Below, piece by piece: positions 8,393 to 17,530 of a stretch of DNA of 64,000 nucleotides. Source of the DNA: Bacillota bacterium (GTDB lineage: Bacteria; Bacillota; Clostridia; Christensenellales; SZUA-584); contig JAEYPS010000006.1 of the NCBI GenBank assembly GCA_023410475.1, forward strand, positions 1-64,000, read 5' to 3'. Position 1 is the first letter of the stretch. Each line of letters starts with the position of its first letter. The position numbers and the translations under genes are program-made. Below the pieces are notes generated by a model. It was not told the DNA's origin and made no database searches. It saw only the letters and a program-made list of their open reading frames with translations.

Positions 8393-9163
8393 ATGAAGCT
8401 ACTCAGAAACAAATCCGTCATTGGAACGTTGTGCATCATCTTGGCGCTGCTGTTCGCCTTTGCCGCGCTGCCCGCCCTGACCGGCAGCGGAAAGAATGAA
8501 ACGGTGAGCGTCCTGCGCCTCACACAGACCGTGAGCGCAGGGACGCAGATCACCGCCGAGATGGTGGAAACCGTCAGCGTGCCGGAAACCCTCGTCTCGA
8601 ACGGCATCCATGATACCGCATCGGCTGTGGGCCAATACGCGGCTGCCGACCTGTACGCCGGGGATTACCTTACCACAAAAAAGCTCACCGCCACGCTTGC
8701 GGCACAAAGCGTTTTCGCGGCTGGCACAGCCAAAGGTAAAATGGTGGTATCCGTTACCCTGCCGTCCCTTGCTTCCGGCGTATCCGGGCGGCTGCTGCCC
8801 GGCGATATTGTGACCGTCATCGCCATTCCGCAGGGTACCGTTAACCAAGCGTTGGGCGTGGAACCGGGTGAAGCGACCGAAACGACTGTATCCGGCGCGT
8901 ACATTACCCCGGCGCTTGAATACATCGAGGTGTGCATGGTCACGACAAGCGATGGCGCTGACGCCAGTGTCTCCGCGCAGCCGGACAAAGATACAAAGAA
9001 CATTCTTCCCGTTACCGTCTCCTTCTACGCCACGGAAGAACAGGCGTTAAAGCTGGCCGAGATGGAACAGACAGGTACAATCCATCTAGTGTTTGTCGCA
9101 CGCGGAGATACCGCATCGGAATATGCATCCGACAGAGTGCTGGTGGGAACGGAGGTGGACTAA
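8393..9163 (+). CDS. cpaB: CpaB-like pilus assembly protein (SAF domain)
   Basis: The ATG at 8393 is preceded by AAGGAGG; an upstream TTG at 8372 lies on that site and is rejected. One N-terminal membrane segment (SVIGTLCIILALLFAFAALPAL) is followed by a SAF domain (VSAGTQITAEMVETVSVPE, then AAADLYAGDYLTTKKLT) and an RcpC/CpaB-like beta domain (SGRLLPGDIVTVIAIP; VTVSFYATEEQALKLAEMEQTGTIHLVFV). CpaB acts at the cell envelope in Tad/Flp pilus assembly. It is the first of a run of overlapping pilus genes (8393-14273). Confidence 0.85.
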   Translation: MKLLRNKSVIGTLCIILALLFAFAALPALTGSGKNETVSVLRLTQTVSAGTQITAEMVETVSVPETLVSNGIHDTASAVGQYAAADLYAGDYLTTKKLTATLAAQSVFAAGTAKGKMVVSVTLPSLASGVSGRLLPGDIVTVIAIPQGTVNQALGVEPGEATETTVSGAYITPALEYIEVCMVTTSDGADASVSAQPDKDTKNILPVTVSFYATEEQALKLAEMEQTGTIHLVFVARGDTASEYASDRVLVGTEVD

Positions 9164-9164
9164 C

Positions 9165-9881
9165 ATGATCTTCGCAATATGGGGACGCGACGGCACGGGT
9201 AAAAGCACGCTGGCCGACGCGCTGGGACTGATCTTTGCCAAACGGGGCGTTACGGCCATCATCGATGCCGACCTGACACAGCCGACCCTTCCCGCAAGGA
9301 TAAACGGGAAGAAGCTCAGCGCGGAAGCATCGCTTGGCAAAGCCATATCGGGCATGGGCGCAGATGACGCCGCCAAGTACCTGCATCAGCATCCCAGAAA
9401 GAAACGGCTCTTTTATGCGGGGCTGACGGATAAAGACGAATACCTGTCCTTTGAGCTGGGGTTGGACGCGACCGACGCGGCGCGGGATTTCATGGAACGG
9501 TGCGCGGCGCTGGCGGATACGGTCATCCTCGACCTGTCGGGGCAGCGCAGCGATCCCTTTCTTCCCGCAGCATTATCCGGCGCGGATACGCTCATCATCC
9601 CCATCACGCCGGACGTGCAGGGCGTTTGCTGGTTTAATGCCGTCAAGCCATTTCTGGAAGCCATGAACGCGGGTGGGCGCATATTGCCCGTCGCGGCAAT
9701 GGCGGTACAACCTCCGATGGCGGTTATTGAAAAAACAGTGGACGTCCGCTTTGCTGCGGCGCTGCCGTTCGTCCGTGAATTCCGGCAGGACGACGTGGAA
9801 GCCGCGACCACAACCGCTGCCACACGGTACATGAAGCAAGTGCGGGCACTGTATAAGAAACTCACGGAGGTGACAGCATGA
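9165..9881 (+). CDS. CpaE-like MinD/ParA ATPase of the pilus module
   Basis: A P-loop ATPase of 238 residues with GRDGTGKST near the N terminus, IIDADLTQPTLPAR and TVILDLSGQRSDPF. No response-regulator domain is present, so it is a short CpaE/TadZ-type localiser rather than a full-length CpaE. The ATG at 9165 has GGAGGTGGA upstream and comes one base after the cpaB stop; its end overlaps cpaF by four bases (ATGA). It probably positions the secretion ATPase or pilus base. Confidence 0.8.
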   Translation: MIFAIWGRDGTGKSTLADALGLIFAKRGVTAIIDADLTQPTLPARINGKKLSAEASLGKAISGMGADDAAKYLHQHPRKKRLFYAGLTDKDEYLSFELGLDATDAARDFMERCAALADTVILDLSGQRSDPFLPAALSGADTLIIPITPDVQGVCWFNAVKPFLEAMNAGGRILPVAAMAVQPPMAVIEKTVDVRFAAALPFVREFRQDDVEAATTTAATRYMKQVRALYKKLTEVTA

Positions 9882-11203
9882 GCCGGACATTACGCGAACT
9901 GGCATATGAGAAACAGGAAGCCGATACGCAAAAAAGAGACGCATATGAAGCCGTGCTGGAGCAGGTGCGCGCCGCCATATCCAAAGACCACGCGGACACC
10001 CTGGCGCAGAGCATCGCCCAAAAGTCGGCGGCGGAGGCTGTCAAGCGGCTGATTGGTGAGTATGTGACCGCCCATCAGCTCCGCGTGGGCGATCTGAGCG
10101 CACAGCAATTGGCCGACAGGCTGTACGGCGACATGGCGGGTTTCGGGTTTCTGGACAAATACATTGCCGACCCGGAAATTGAGGAAATCAACGGCAATAG
10201 CTGGCGGGACATTGAGATCGTTACGCGCTCCGGCTGGCATAAAGCCCCGGAACGCTTTCTTTCGCCGCGGCACGCCGAGGATACCCTGCGCAAAATGGTA
10301 CGTCTGGGCGGCCTGGTGCTGGACGGCACCAATCCCATCGTGGACAGCTACATCACCGAGGGCGTCCGTATATCGGCCATGATCCCGCCCGTTACCGATC
10401 GGCGTAGCGGCGCGGTGTTTTCCATCCGCCGCCAGCGCATGGCGAAGGTGACGAAGCAGCAGCTTATGGAATGGCGCACAGCCACGCCGGAAATGCTGGA
10501 TTTCCTCTCGCTTTGCGTCAACCACGGCGTGTCCATCGGGTTCGCGGGCAAGACGGGAAGCGGCAAGACCACAGATATTTCCTACCTTTTGGGGACAGCA
10601 GATCAAAACAAAAGAATCTATACCATTGAGGAAACCCGAGAGTTGGATTTGTTCAGCGAGGACGCGCAGGGCAACGCGCAAAACCGCGTCATCCATACCT
10701 GTATCCGTCCGTCAGACCTGCCGAACGCCGACGTGGATATGAACGACCTTTTAAGAAAGGCCATGCGGTTTTCACCGGACATCATCGCCGTGGCTGAAAT
10801 GCGCGGCGCAGAGGCCATGACCGCACAGGAAGCGGCGCGCACCGGGCATGTCGTCGTGACCAGCCTGCACGCCAATTCCGCACGCAAGGCATATGGGCGA
10901 ATCCTCTCCATGTGCCAGATGTCGGACACCCACATATCCACGGATATTCTCATGGGCTTTGTGTCCGAAGCATTTCCGGTCATAGTCTTTACAAAACAGA
11001 TGCCGGACGGCACACGCCGCTTTATGGAGATCGTGGAAGCCACAGGCGTCCGGGACGGCACGGTACAGGCGTGCACGCTGTTCCGGTTTGAGGACGGGCA
11101 ATTCGTCCATCTGGGCGGTATATCCGATAGCCTGACCATGACCCTGCTGGAAAACGGTGCGCCCGCTGCTTCCGTGGGCCGGTTTAAGGTGGTGAGGTCA
11201 TGA
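9878..11203 (+). CDS. cpaF: CpaF/TadA secretion ATPase
   Basis: Type II/IV secretion ATPase (VirB11/PulE superfamily) of 441 residues. Visible motifs are Walker A GKTGSGKTT (about 224-232), the Asp box region (YTIEETRELDLF), Walker B-like SPDIIAVAEMRGAEAM and the His box TGHVVVTSLHANSARKAYGRI. It powers assembly of Tad/Flp-type pili at the cytoplasmic face of the membrane. The reading frame overlaps both neighbours by four bases, so cpaE-cpaF-tadB-tadC are translationally coupled. Confidence 0.93.
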   Translation: MSRTLRELAYEKQEADTQKRDAYEAVLEQVRAAISKDHADTLAQSIAQKSAAEAVKRLIGEYVTAHQLRVGDLSAQQLADRLYGDMAGFGFLDKYIADPEIEEINGNSWRDIEIVTRSGWHKAPERFLSPRHAEDTLRKMVRLGGLVLDGTNPIVDSYITEGVRISAMIPPVTDRRSGAVFSIRRQRMAKVTKQQLMEWRTATPEMLDFLSLCVNHGVSIGFAGKTGSGKTTDISYLLGTADQNKRIYTIEETRELDLFSEDAQGNAQNRVIHTCIRPSDLPNADVDMNDLLRKAMRFSPDIIAVAEMRGAEAMTAQEAARTGHVVVTSLHANSARKAYGRILSMCQMSDTHISTDILMGFVSEAFPVIVFTKQMPDGTRRFMEIVEATGVRDGTVQACTLFRFEDGQFVHLGGISDSLTMTLLENGAPAASVGRFKVVRS

Positions 11204-12123
11204 TGCGGATACTTTGTGCCATACTGCTCATAGCAGGGCTTTTTCTGTTGCTGGGCGTCCGCCCTTCGGATATAGCACGCCCGTTCGTAAAGCCTTTTAA
11301 GCGTCAGCGCGAAAGGAAGAACAAGATACGTCGCATCACCGGTAAACCAAAAGGCAAGCTAGCCGCAACGGTGGACGACGCCAAAGCCATGCTCACGGCG
11401 GCGAACATGGATGAGAAAATAAGCGCCTATAAGTGGGCGGCTGTCGTGCTCGCCATCGTCGGACTGATGGTTGGCCTCGCTTTGGATAACGTCCTCGCCG
11501 GGATGGTGCTGGCGGTGGGGCTTGGTTGCTCGCCGCTGATCGTGATCCGCATTCACACCGGCGACTACATACGGAGCCTTAACGAGAAGCTGGAGAGCGC
11601 GATGGGCACCGTCACCAACGCGTATGTGGCGGGCGGCGATCTGATCGGCGCGGTGGAAAATAACCTGCACCTGCTTTCCGCTCCGCTGGACGGCGTGTTC
11701 CGGCAGTTTTATACGGAAACGCAGCTTATTGACTCGGACATCGCAAAAGCCCTGCGCCGGTTGCGGGAACGCATAGACAACCGTTACTGGCGCGATTGGT
11801 GCGACGTGCTGATACAGTGCCAGCGCGACAGGCAGCTTCGGTTCGCGCTGCCGGGTATCGTGAGCCGACTTGGTGAAATGCGTCGGGCGCAGATGGAAGC
11901 GGATACAGCTATACAAAAACAGCTTGGCGATTATATTATCACAGTCATGCTGGTGCTGGGGGCTATTCCCCTCATGGGGGCGATGATGCCCGATTGGTAC
12001 ACCATGCTCACGACCATGCCAGCGGGCAAAATCACGCTGGCCGTGGTGCTGGCCGCTGTGCTGGCGACGGCCATATGGGTGGCGCGGTTGTACCGTCCGG
12101 TGGAAGGTGGTGATGGAAAATGA
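11200..12123 (+). CDS. tadB: TadB-like pilus platform protein
   Basis: Type II secretion F-type membrane protein of 307 residues. An N-terminal membrane segment (ILCAILLIAGLFLLLGV) and a second pair (AVVLAIVGLMVGLALDNVLAGMVLAVGLGCSPLIVI) precede the cytoplasmic four-helix domain, and two C-terminal membrane helices close the protein (YIITVMLVLGAIPLMGAMM, KITLAVVLAAVLATAIWVA). TadB and TadC form the platform on which CpaF acts. Starts and stops overlap the neighbours. Confidence 0.85.
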   Translation: MMRILCAILLIAGLFLLLGVRPSDIARPFVKPFKRQRERKNKIRRITGKPKGKLAATVDDAKAMLTAANMDEKISAYKWAAVVLAIVGLMVGLALDNVLAGMVLAVGLGCSPLIVIRIHTGDYIRSLNEKLESAMGTVTNAYVAGGDLIGAVENNLHLLSAPLDGVFRQFYTETQLIDSDIAKALRRLRERIDNRYWRDWCDVLIQCQRDRQLRFALPGIVSRLGEMRRAQMEADTAIQKQLGDYIITVMLVLGAIPLMGAMMPDWYTMLTTMPAGKITLAVVLAAVLATAIWVARLYRPVEGGDGK

Positions 12124-12998
12124 CGATCATGCTTTATCTTATCCCCGCTCTGCTGCTGGCTTTCGGGCTATACCGCCTCGCACAGGCGGCGTTTTGCCTG
12201 CCAACGGGAAAGAGCGTCGCAGCCATACAGAATATCCACGGAAAGCGCGGTATGGCGGAGCGTTTGCAGGCTGCGCTGCTACCGTTGGCCCGGCTGATCT
12301 CGCGGATATTCCCCATGAGCGAGTACAAACGAAAACGCATGGAAGCGGACTTTGCCCGGCTCCATATGAGCGAAACGCCGCAGGAATATGTGGGAACCGC
12401 CATGACGAGATCGCTGCTGCTGGCGCTCGTCGGCACGCTGTTCATTGCGCTGGGCGTTCCTTTGCTGACAATGCTGATCGCCGTGGCCGCGCTGCTCGCG
12501 TACTTTCAGGCCATGCAGCGCGTCCGCAAGCACGTTGAAGCGTGGAACCGGGAGATCGAAGCGGAGCTGCCACGATTGGTTGAAACGATGAACTATACCT
12601 TGCAGGATAACCGTGACATGCTGGCCTTTTTTGAAAAGTACCGCCGCGTGGCAGGTAAAGCTCTGGGAGCCGAGCTTGACCGGCTCATCACCGACATGCG
12701 AATCAGCAATCACGAGACGGCGCTTCGCCGAATGGAAGCGCGGCTTAATCTGCCGTCTTTCTCCGCGCTATGCGCAGTGCTGTGCGGCGTGTATCAAGGC
12801 GTGGATCAGCGCACGAGCCTGTTGGTGTTGGAGCAGGACATGCGCACGAAGGAGCGAGAAACGCTCCGGCGTTTGATGGAGAAGCGTCCCGGTAGAATCA
12901 AGGCGGCTTCGCTCATTCTGACCGTACTCATGATACTCATGTTCATGGTTCCGCTTGTATTGCTCATTATAGGCAACTTAGCCGGCGTTGGCTTATAG
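12120..12998 (+). CDS. tadC: TadC-like pilus platform protein
   Basis: Second type II secretion F-type membrane protein (292 residues). Hydrophobic segments are at the N terminus (MLYLIPALLLAFGLYRL), in the middle (SLLLALVGTLFIALGVPLLTMLIAVAALLAYF) and at the C terminus (AASLILTVLMILMFMVPLVLLIIGNLAG). The cytoplasmic helices contain the LPRLVETMNYTLQDNRDMLAFFEKYR pattern of the family in part. It starts four bases before the tadB stop and is followed by a 118-base gap with an inverted repeat. Confidence 0.85.
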   Translation: MTIMLYLIPALLLAFGLYRLAQAAFCLPTGKSVAAIQNIHGKRGMAERLQAALLPLARLISRIFPMSEYKRKRMEADFARLHMSETPQEYVGTAMTRSLLLALVGTLFIALGVPLLTMLIAVAALLAYFQAMQRVRKHVEAWNREIEAELPRLVETMNYTLQDNRDMLAFFEKYRRVAGKALGAELDRLITDMRISNHETALRRMEARLNLPSFSALCAVLCGVYQGVDQRTSLLVLEQDMRTKERETLRRLMEKRPGRIKAASLILTVLMILMFMVPLVLLIIGNLAGVGL

Positions 12999-13004
12999 GC
13001 CGTT

Positions 13005-13053
13005 TGTTCCGGTAGCCGAAGGGAGGGCTGTTTTTTTATATGCTGCCGGAACA
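13005..13053 (+). promoter_or_regulatory. Inverted repeat between tadC and the small pilin-like gene
   Basis: TGTTCCGGTAGC (13005-13016) can pair with GCTGCCGGAACA (13042-13053), 12 bp with one G-U. The loop holds a T7 run. This may attenuate transcription between the assembly genes and the more strongly needed pilin-like genes. Confidence 0.45.
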
Positions 13054-13116
13054 GCGGATTTTATATATACGGTTCCCCCAATCATTTCAAATCAATTTGT
13101 AAAAAGGAGAAACACT

Positions 13117-13320
13117 ATGCTGAAAGTCAAAACCACAGTTCGTCGCTTCATTTCCGACAAAAAGGGCGAAGGCTTCCTTGATCTGGCGTTTAAGATTTTG
13201 ATTGTCGTCGTCATTGGCGCGGCAATCCTTCTGATCCTGAATGCCGCCGTGCCGAACCTGTTCTCCGGGCTGATCGAGAAGATATCCGGTGAACTGACCG
13301 GAATAAGCGTGCTGCCGTAA
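13117..13320 (+). CDS. Small Flp pilin-like membrane protein (DUF6133 type)
   Basis: A 67-residue protein with a basic start, DKKGEGFLDLAFKIL (processing-like G-E-G-F context) and one hydrophobic helix (ILIVVVIGAAILLILNAAV), then a short tail. This resembles Flp/type IV-like pilin precursors, where the prepilin peptidase (19699) cuts before the hydrophobic segment. The ATG at 13117 has AAAAGGAGA upstream. It is a good candidate for the main structural subunit, although that is inference from size and context. Confidence 0.75.
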   Translation: MLKVKTTVRRFISDKKGEGFLDLAFKILIVVVIGAAILLILNAAVPNLFSGLIEKISGELTGISVLP

Positions 13321-13383
13321 AAAAATAATGAATGGCTAGGGGCTGCCGTGTGGCGGCCCTTTGTCCATTGGAAAGGAACCAGT

Positions 13384-13812
13384 ATGAAACGTAAATTTAT
13401 ACGTGACCAAACCGCCGAGGGGTATATCGACGTAGCAATCACTATACTCATCCTGTTCACCCTTATGGCCTCATTGATGGCGCTGTTCCCCATATTCACA
13501 GCTCAGCAATCCCTAAATCAAACGGCAAAATATATGGCGCGCACCGTGGAGCTTTACGGGAAAGCAGACGATGCGACTCTGCAATCCGTCATGGAGAACG
13601 AGAACTTTTTGGCTCCCGACAGCATGGAGGTCAATACGGAGTGGCACGACGCAGCCGAAAAAAGCATCCAGCTCAAAACGCCGTTCACCGTCACGCTAAC
13701 GAAAACAGTATCCATCGTGATCCTGCGTCCCGCGCTGGGTGACCCGCTGACGATAGACGTGCAGATCACTGCCTTCGCGCGCGGCATATCGGAGGTGTAT
13801 ATAAAGAAATGA
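13384..13812 (+). CDS. Pilin-like/TadE-like membrane protein (DUF4320 type)
   Basis: A protein of 142 residues with RDQTAEGYIDVAITILILFTLMASLMALFPIF, i.e. a charged start, a Glu at the position typical of class III pilins and one membrane helix, followed by an extracytoplasmic domain with beta-rich pattern (FTVTLTKTVSIVILRPALG). The ATG at 13384 follows AAAGGAACC. The gene ends four bases into the next one. Probably a minor pilin of the ICE-encoded pilus. Confidence 0.75.
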   Translation: MKRKFIRDQTAEGYIDVAITILILFTLMASLMALFPIFTAQQSLNQTAKYMARTVELYGKADDATLQSVMENENFLAPDSMEVNTEWHDAAEKSIQLKTPFTVTLTKTVSIVILRPALGDPLTIDVQITAFARGISEVYIKK

Positions 13813-14273
13813 GACGTTTTTTAAAAGACACACGCGGCAGCGCGGTCATCTGGACGTTGTTCCTTATCCTGGTTCTTTTCACCTTGACCTTCGAGGTGTA
13901 TACGGGCGTGATGGTATATGCCAAGTATCAGACCTGTGAAACCGAGCTGGAGCGGGCAGCCATCGTGACGGTGGATAAAGGGCTGCTCAACGCCAATGTG
14001 CGCGATCTTGAATTGGATATTCCGGCAGTTTCGGCCTATTCGCTGTTCGAAGATAACCTGACAGAGTCGGGCTGGACAAAAGAAGACGGAGACTGGGTAA
14101 AACGCGACGGCGGCAAGCTGATATACGCGCTTGAGGATATGCAAATGACAGTAGCAGAAAAAACAATGCAAATTGACGCGGTATTTACGATGCCCCTACC
14201 GTGGCAGATTGACGGCATAGATGAAATACATATCCCTATAAAAGTGCTGTCATCGGTCTTGTATATCGAATAG
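13809..14273 (+). CDS. TadE-like pseudopilin
   Basis: A 154-residue protein starting with a cytoplasmic RRFLKDTRGSAVIW and a membrane helix (TLFLILVLFTLTFEVYTGVMVY), followed by a C-terminal domain that begins with TCETELERAAIVTVDKG. The layout, single N-terminal helix and extracellular 110 residues, is that of TadE/TadF pseudopilins. Coupled to the upstream gene by an ATGA overlap and followed after 12 bases by the adhesin gene. Confidence 0.75.
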   Translation: MRRFLKDTRGSAVIWTLFLILVLFTLTFEVYTGVMVYAKYQTCETELERAAIVTVDKGLLNANVRDLELDIPAVSAYSLFEDNLTESGWTKEDGDWVKRDGGKLIYALEDMQMTVAEKTMQIDAVFTMPLPWQIDGIDEIHIPIKVLSSVLYIE

Positions 14274-14285
14274 AAAGGAGTAGCC

Positions 14286-16850
14286 ATGAAACGGAGAAAG
14301 AAAATAACCATTGCGGCGATTGCAGGCATCATTATTCTGGCAACACTTGTACTTTTTGTATCGTCGGCCCTTGCCGCCGTGAATGTCGGAACGCGCACTA
14401 CCACCCATTACCTGCAATATAACGGCGGCAGCGGCTGGAATGACCTTAAGACGCCGGAGCACTACATTGTGGGGACATCACCTGAACAGATAGCCTACTG
14501 TCTTCAACACCGAAATGATAGTCCACACAACGCCTCGTACAGCGAAACAGACATCCTGGGTACATACTCCACACGTGTGCAGACGGGCTTGCGTATCATC
14601 TTGGAAAACGGCTATCCGTATGCTACGGGTGGTTTATCGGGAACAAAAGCACGGTATGCCACAGCAAATGCTGTGCGGTTTTGGTTATCTGAAAACGGTG
14701 ATTCCGGGCAATATAATTTTACGAATTTAGGCTCATATTCGGATTCACAGTTGCGTTCTGCCGCAGCCAGCGGAACGATTGGCAGCAAAATCAGGGCTAA
14801 GTCAGGAAACACGGATGTGCTGCAATTTGCGATAGAGCTGCTTATAAAGGCGCGATCACAAACTCTTATGACGCACAGCGTCACCCTGTCCACGCCGTCT
14901 ATGTCAATAAGCGGCAGCTACTTTGTCGGCACATCCACCGTATCGCTAACCAACATGAACGGTGGGTATACACTGAATACATCCGGGCTTCCGGCAGGTT
15001 CCAGCGTGACCGGCTATACAGGACAATCCGGCGATGTACTGACTATACGGGTTCCGGTCAGTGAGGCCAACGCCAATCGAACGTTCAGCTTGTCCGCGAC
15101 GGGCAAAGACAACAGGACGCGCTCCAACATGATCGCTTACGCGCCCAATTCGAGCAGTCTACAAAGAGTCATCGTCGGAAAGGCTGCTGAGTACCATGAC
15201 GCGCAGACCGTTTCAGTTTCCATCAGCACACCGCAGATTTACGCCGACCTTATCGTTTCAACTTTAACCGCCAACGCATCTGTCTATGATGCAGGCGATA
15301 CGATCACCATTACCGCAACGGTACGCAATCAGGGTCTTAGAGCAGCGGGCGGTTTTTATGTCGCTCTGACATCTCCCGATCTTGCAACACAATCAAAGTA
15401 CGTGTCGTCGCTGGCAGTGGGCGGCACCACGAATGTGAGTTTTACTTATACAGCACCTCAATACACCGCCGATAGAACCATATCCGTGACGGCCACGGCG
15501 GATTCGACCAACGCTGTTGCGGAGAGCAATGAGAGTAATAACACACGCTCGGCTTCGTTCAAGGTGCTCGCATCGCTGCCTGATCTGACCGTCACGTCGC
15601 TTACTGGTGACAAGGCGGTTTATGAAGCCGGTGAAACAGTGACGATAACAGCGGTGGTGAAAAACATTGGTAAAAAGGCATCGGCTGCCACGACGGTTCG
15701 GCTCACCGTGCCGGGCATAGAGACATTTTCAAAGAATGTATCGGCGCTAAGCATAGGCGCGACCCAGACGGTGACATTTACGATCACAGCGCCAACGGCG
15801 CTTTCCGCACAGAACATATCCGTTACCGCTTTCGTTGATCCGGACAACATTGTTGCGGAAAGCAACGAGAGCAACAATACCCGCACGACAACGATATCCA
15901 TCAATGCTTTGCGGCCTGATATCGAGATCGTAGATTCAACGATCACGGATTGGTATGCGGGCAAGGAAGTGACGGTATCGGCAACGGTGCGGAACAATAC
16001 GGCGCAGCCGGTGCCTTCCGTAGCCATACGGATGAGCATTGGTGGAGCATCCTATACGGAGAATATCCCCATTGCGGGAAACGGGAATAATCTTGCTGTA
16101 TTCCGTATCACCGTACCGCCAGCTGGAGGCTATACCGTCAAGTTCACCGCAGACCCGGATAACGTGCTGGATGAAACGGATGAAAGCAACAACACGCTGA
16201 CAAAGAACATTCAGGTTCAAAATGTTCCAGCCTTCATCGTGGCTGATCCTGACGATACGGCGATGGAACAGCGGTATAAGGCGTATGGGTTAAACAGCCT
16301 TTTAGTGCCTGCGGCCTCAACCTATCATACATGGCAGGAGGTACGGCTTATAAGCGGCAGCTATGTCACAAAGATATTCTACGTCCGGTTGACAACATCG
16401 TTTTTTATAATGCCTGATGAGCGCATCGCTTATGCTGACAAGCCAAAACAGATGGAATCAGGCTTTGGTTTCACCGTACAATGCTCTACCACGCTAATGA
16501 CCAACTATGACCATCCCGAAAAGCTCGTTGGCGCACAGATGGTTTGGGTACGATATACCGAGAGTGCTTACGGCCAGCTATCAGCGTGGCAGAACGTGCG
16601 TGATAATTTGCAAGTGAAAACAGGTATGACGGGAGGCTTAACAGCCACATGGCAGCTTGCTGTCAACCCGTATTCAGTAACAGGGAGCCGCTTGCACTAC
16701 ACGCCTCTTTGGTATCCTGACGAAGAGTATGTGACGTGGGCACAGGCGTTCTATGCGTGGAGTCCCGTTGGCCAACTCTATGAACACAAAACCGATACGC
16801 TGATCATTGAAGGCGATATGTATGACCGGATTACGACGATTAAGCGGTGA
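14286..16850 (+). CDS. Secreted CARDB-repeat adhesin with thioester-domain-like N terminus
   Basis: An 854-residue exported protein. A signal peptide is clear (basic KRRKK, then ITIAAIAGIIILATLVLFVSS, cut near ALA-AV). Residues about 33-190 resemble a thioester adhesin domain, with Cys72 in AYCLQ and a later ATANAVRFWLSE segment; the Gln expected in a TQxA motif appears as Ala. Three CARDB repeats follow (about 320-428, 431-540, 543-647), each ending with xAESNESNNT or similar. The C-terminal 200 residues are unassigned and no LPXTG is present. It follows the pseudopilin genes after 12 bases, so it may be displayed by or with the pilus to make contact with recipient or host cells. Confidence 0.75.
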   Translation: MKRRKKITIAAIAGIIILATLVLFVSSALAAVNVGTRTTTHYLQYNGGSGWNDLKTPEHYIVGTSPEQIAYCLQHRNDSPHNASYSETDILGTYSTRVQTGLRIILENGYPYATGGLSGTKARYATANAVRFWLSENGDSGQYNFTNLGSYSDSQLRSAAASGTIGSKIRAKSGNTDVLQFAIELLIKARSQTLMTHSVTLSTPSMSISGSYFVGTSTVSLTNMNGGYTLNTSGLPAGSSVTGYTGQSGDVLTIRVPVSEANANRTFSLSATGKDNRTRSNMIAYAPNSSSLQRVIVGKAAEYHDAQTVSVSISTPQIYADLIVSTLTANASVYDAGDTITITATVRNQGLRAAGGFYVALTSPDLATQSKYVSSLAVGGTTNVSFTYTAPQYTADRTISVTATADSTNAVAESNESNNTRSASFKVLASLPDLTVTSLTGDKAVYEAGETVTITAVVKNIGKKASAATTVRLTVPGIETFSKNVSALSIGATQTVTFTITAPTALSAQNISVTAFVDPDNIVAESNESNNTRTTTISINALRPDIEIVDSTITDWYAGKEVTVSATVRNNTAQPVPSVAIRMSIGGASYTENIPIAGNGNNLAVFRITVPPAGGYTVKFTADPDNVLDETDESNNTLTKNIQVQNVPAFIVADPDDTAMEQRYKAYGLNSLLVPAASTYHTWQEVRLISGSYVTKIFYVRLTTSFFIMPDERIAYADKPKQMESGFGFTVQCSTTLMTNYDHPEKLVGAQMVWVRYTESAYGQLSAWQNVRDNLQVKTGMTGGLTATWQLAVNPYSVTGSRLHYTPLWYPDEEYVTWAQAFYAWSPVGQLYEHKTDTLIIEGDMYDRITTIKR

Positions 16851-16860
16851 CGGATGAGTA

Positions 16861-16893
16861 ACATGCCCTATGGTGCAGGGCTGTAGGGCATGT
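16861..16893 (+). terminator. Hairpin after the adhesin gene
   Basis: A perfect 10-bp stem ACATGCCCTA / TAGGGCATGT with a 13-base loop lies 10 bases after the adhesin stop. The tail is TATAATC rather than a clean T run. It ends the pilus operon just before the AT-rich efflux cargo. Confidence 0.6.
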
Positions 16894-17003
16894 TATAATC
16901 ATACATATAATGCTGAGGCTCGTATTGATATGCAAAAATTGTGGTGTATATGAGCCGGTTATTTATATAACATGCACAACAGAAAACTAGAGGAAGTAGA
17001 AGG

Positions 17004-17354
17004 ATGTCATTTTCGGAAATTAGTATTTATCAGGTAAAGCCAGATAAGACGAATGAGTTTGAAGCTATTATAAAAGACGCTGGTGAAATGATGAAAGTAC
17101 TAGACGGTTGTCAATCTCTTCGACTTATACAGCGTACACACTATATAAAGGATATGAAAACTATTAAGGATGGACTTCAACCTGACAGACTTACTCGTAT
17201 TGTTAAATGTGTTCGCTATGCACTCTACTGGGAATTCGACACAGATAAAAATTATGGTAAAGCTCAAAAACAATTATATGGAACTCATTGGAAAGCGATA
17301 GAAAAGTGTTTGATTGTTCCGCATGATAAAATCTTAGGTGAGGTAATTATTTAA
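17004..17354 (+). CDS. Small dimeric alpha/beta-barrel (ABM-like) protein, weak assignment
   Basis: A 116-residue protein that begins FSEISIYQVKPDKTNEFEAIIKDAGEMMKVLDGCQSLRLIQ, a beta-alpha-beta pattern like small ferredoxin-fold monooxygenase or dabA/B-type domains, with a second unit ending WKAIEKCLIVPHDKILGEV. The substrate is unknown. The ATG follows GAGGAAGTAGAAGG. It is AT-rich unlike the ICE genes on either side and belongs to the cargo segment 17.0-19.5 kb that separates the adhesin from the prepilin peptidase. Confidence 0.5.
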   Translation: MSFSEISIYQVKPDKTNEFEAIIKDAGEMMKVLDGCQSLRLIQRTHYIKDMKTIKDGLQPDRLTRIVKCVRYALYWEFDTDKNYGKAQKQLYGTHWKAIEKCLIVPHDKILGEVII

Positions 17355-17481
17355 GATTACATACCCGACAAATTTCATTTTAGCGAGCAAGCCACTTTCT
17401 ATATTTCGCTCATAATGTGCAGGACAACGGCTATTTGGTAAGATGCTATTATTTATATTTTGTTTCCTTATACCAAATAAA

Positions 17482-17530
17482 ACACCTCAAGTTTATCACT
17501 AAGTGAAGTATACTTGAGGTGTTGCTTTTT
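17482..17530. terminator. Bidirectional terminator between the ABM-like and MATE genes
   Basis: A perfect 11-bp stem ACACCTCAAGT / ACTTGAGGTGT with a 19-base loop. T-rich tails are present on both strands (CTTTTTAA on plus, TTTTATTTGG on minus), fitting two converging genes. Confidence 0.75.
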
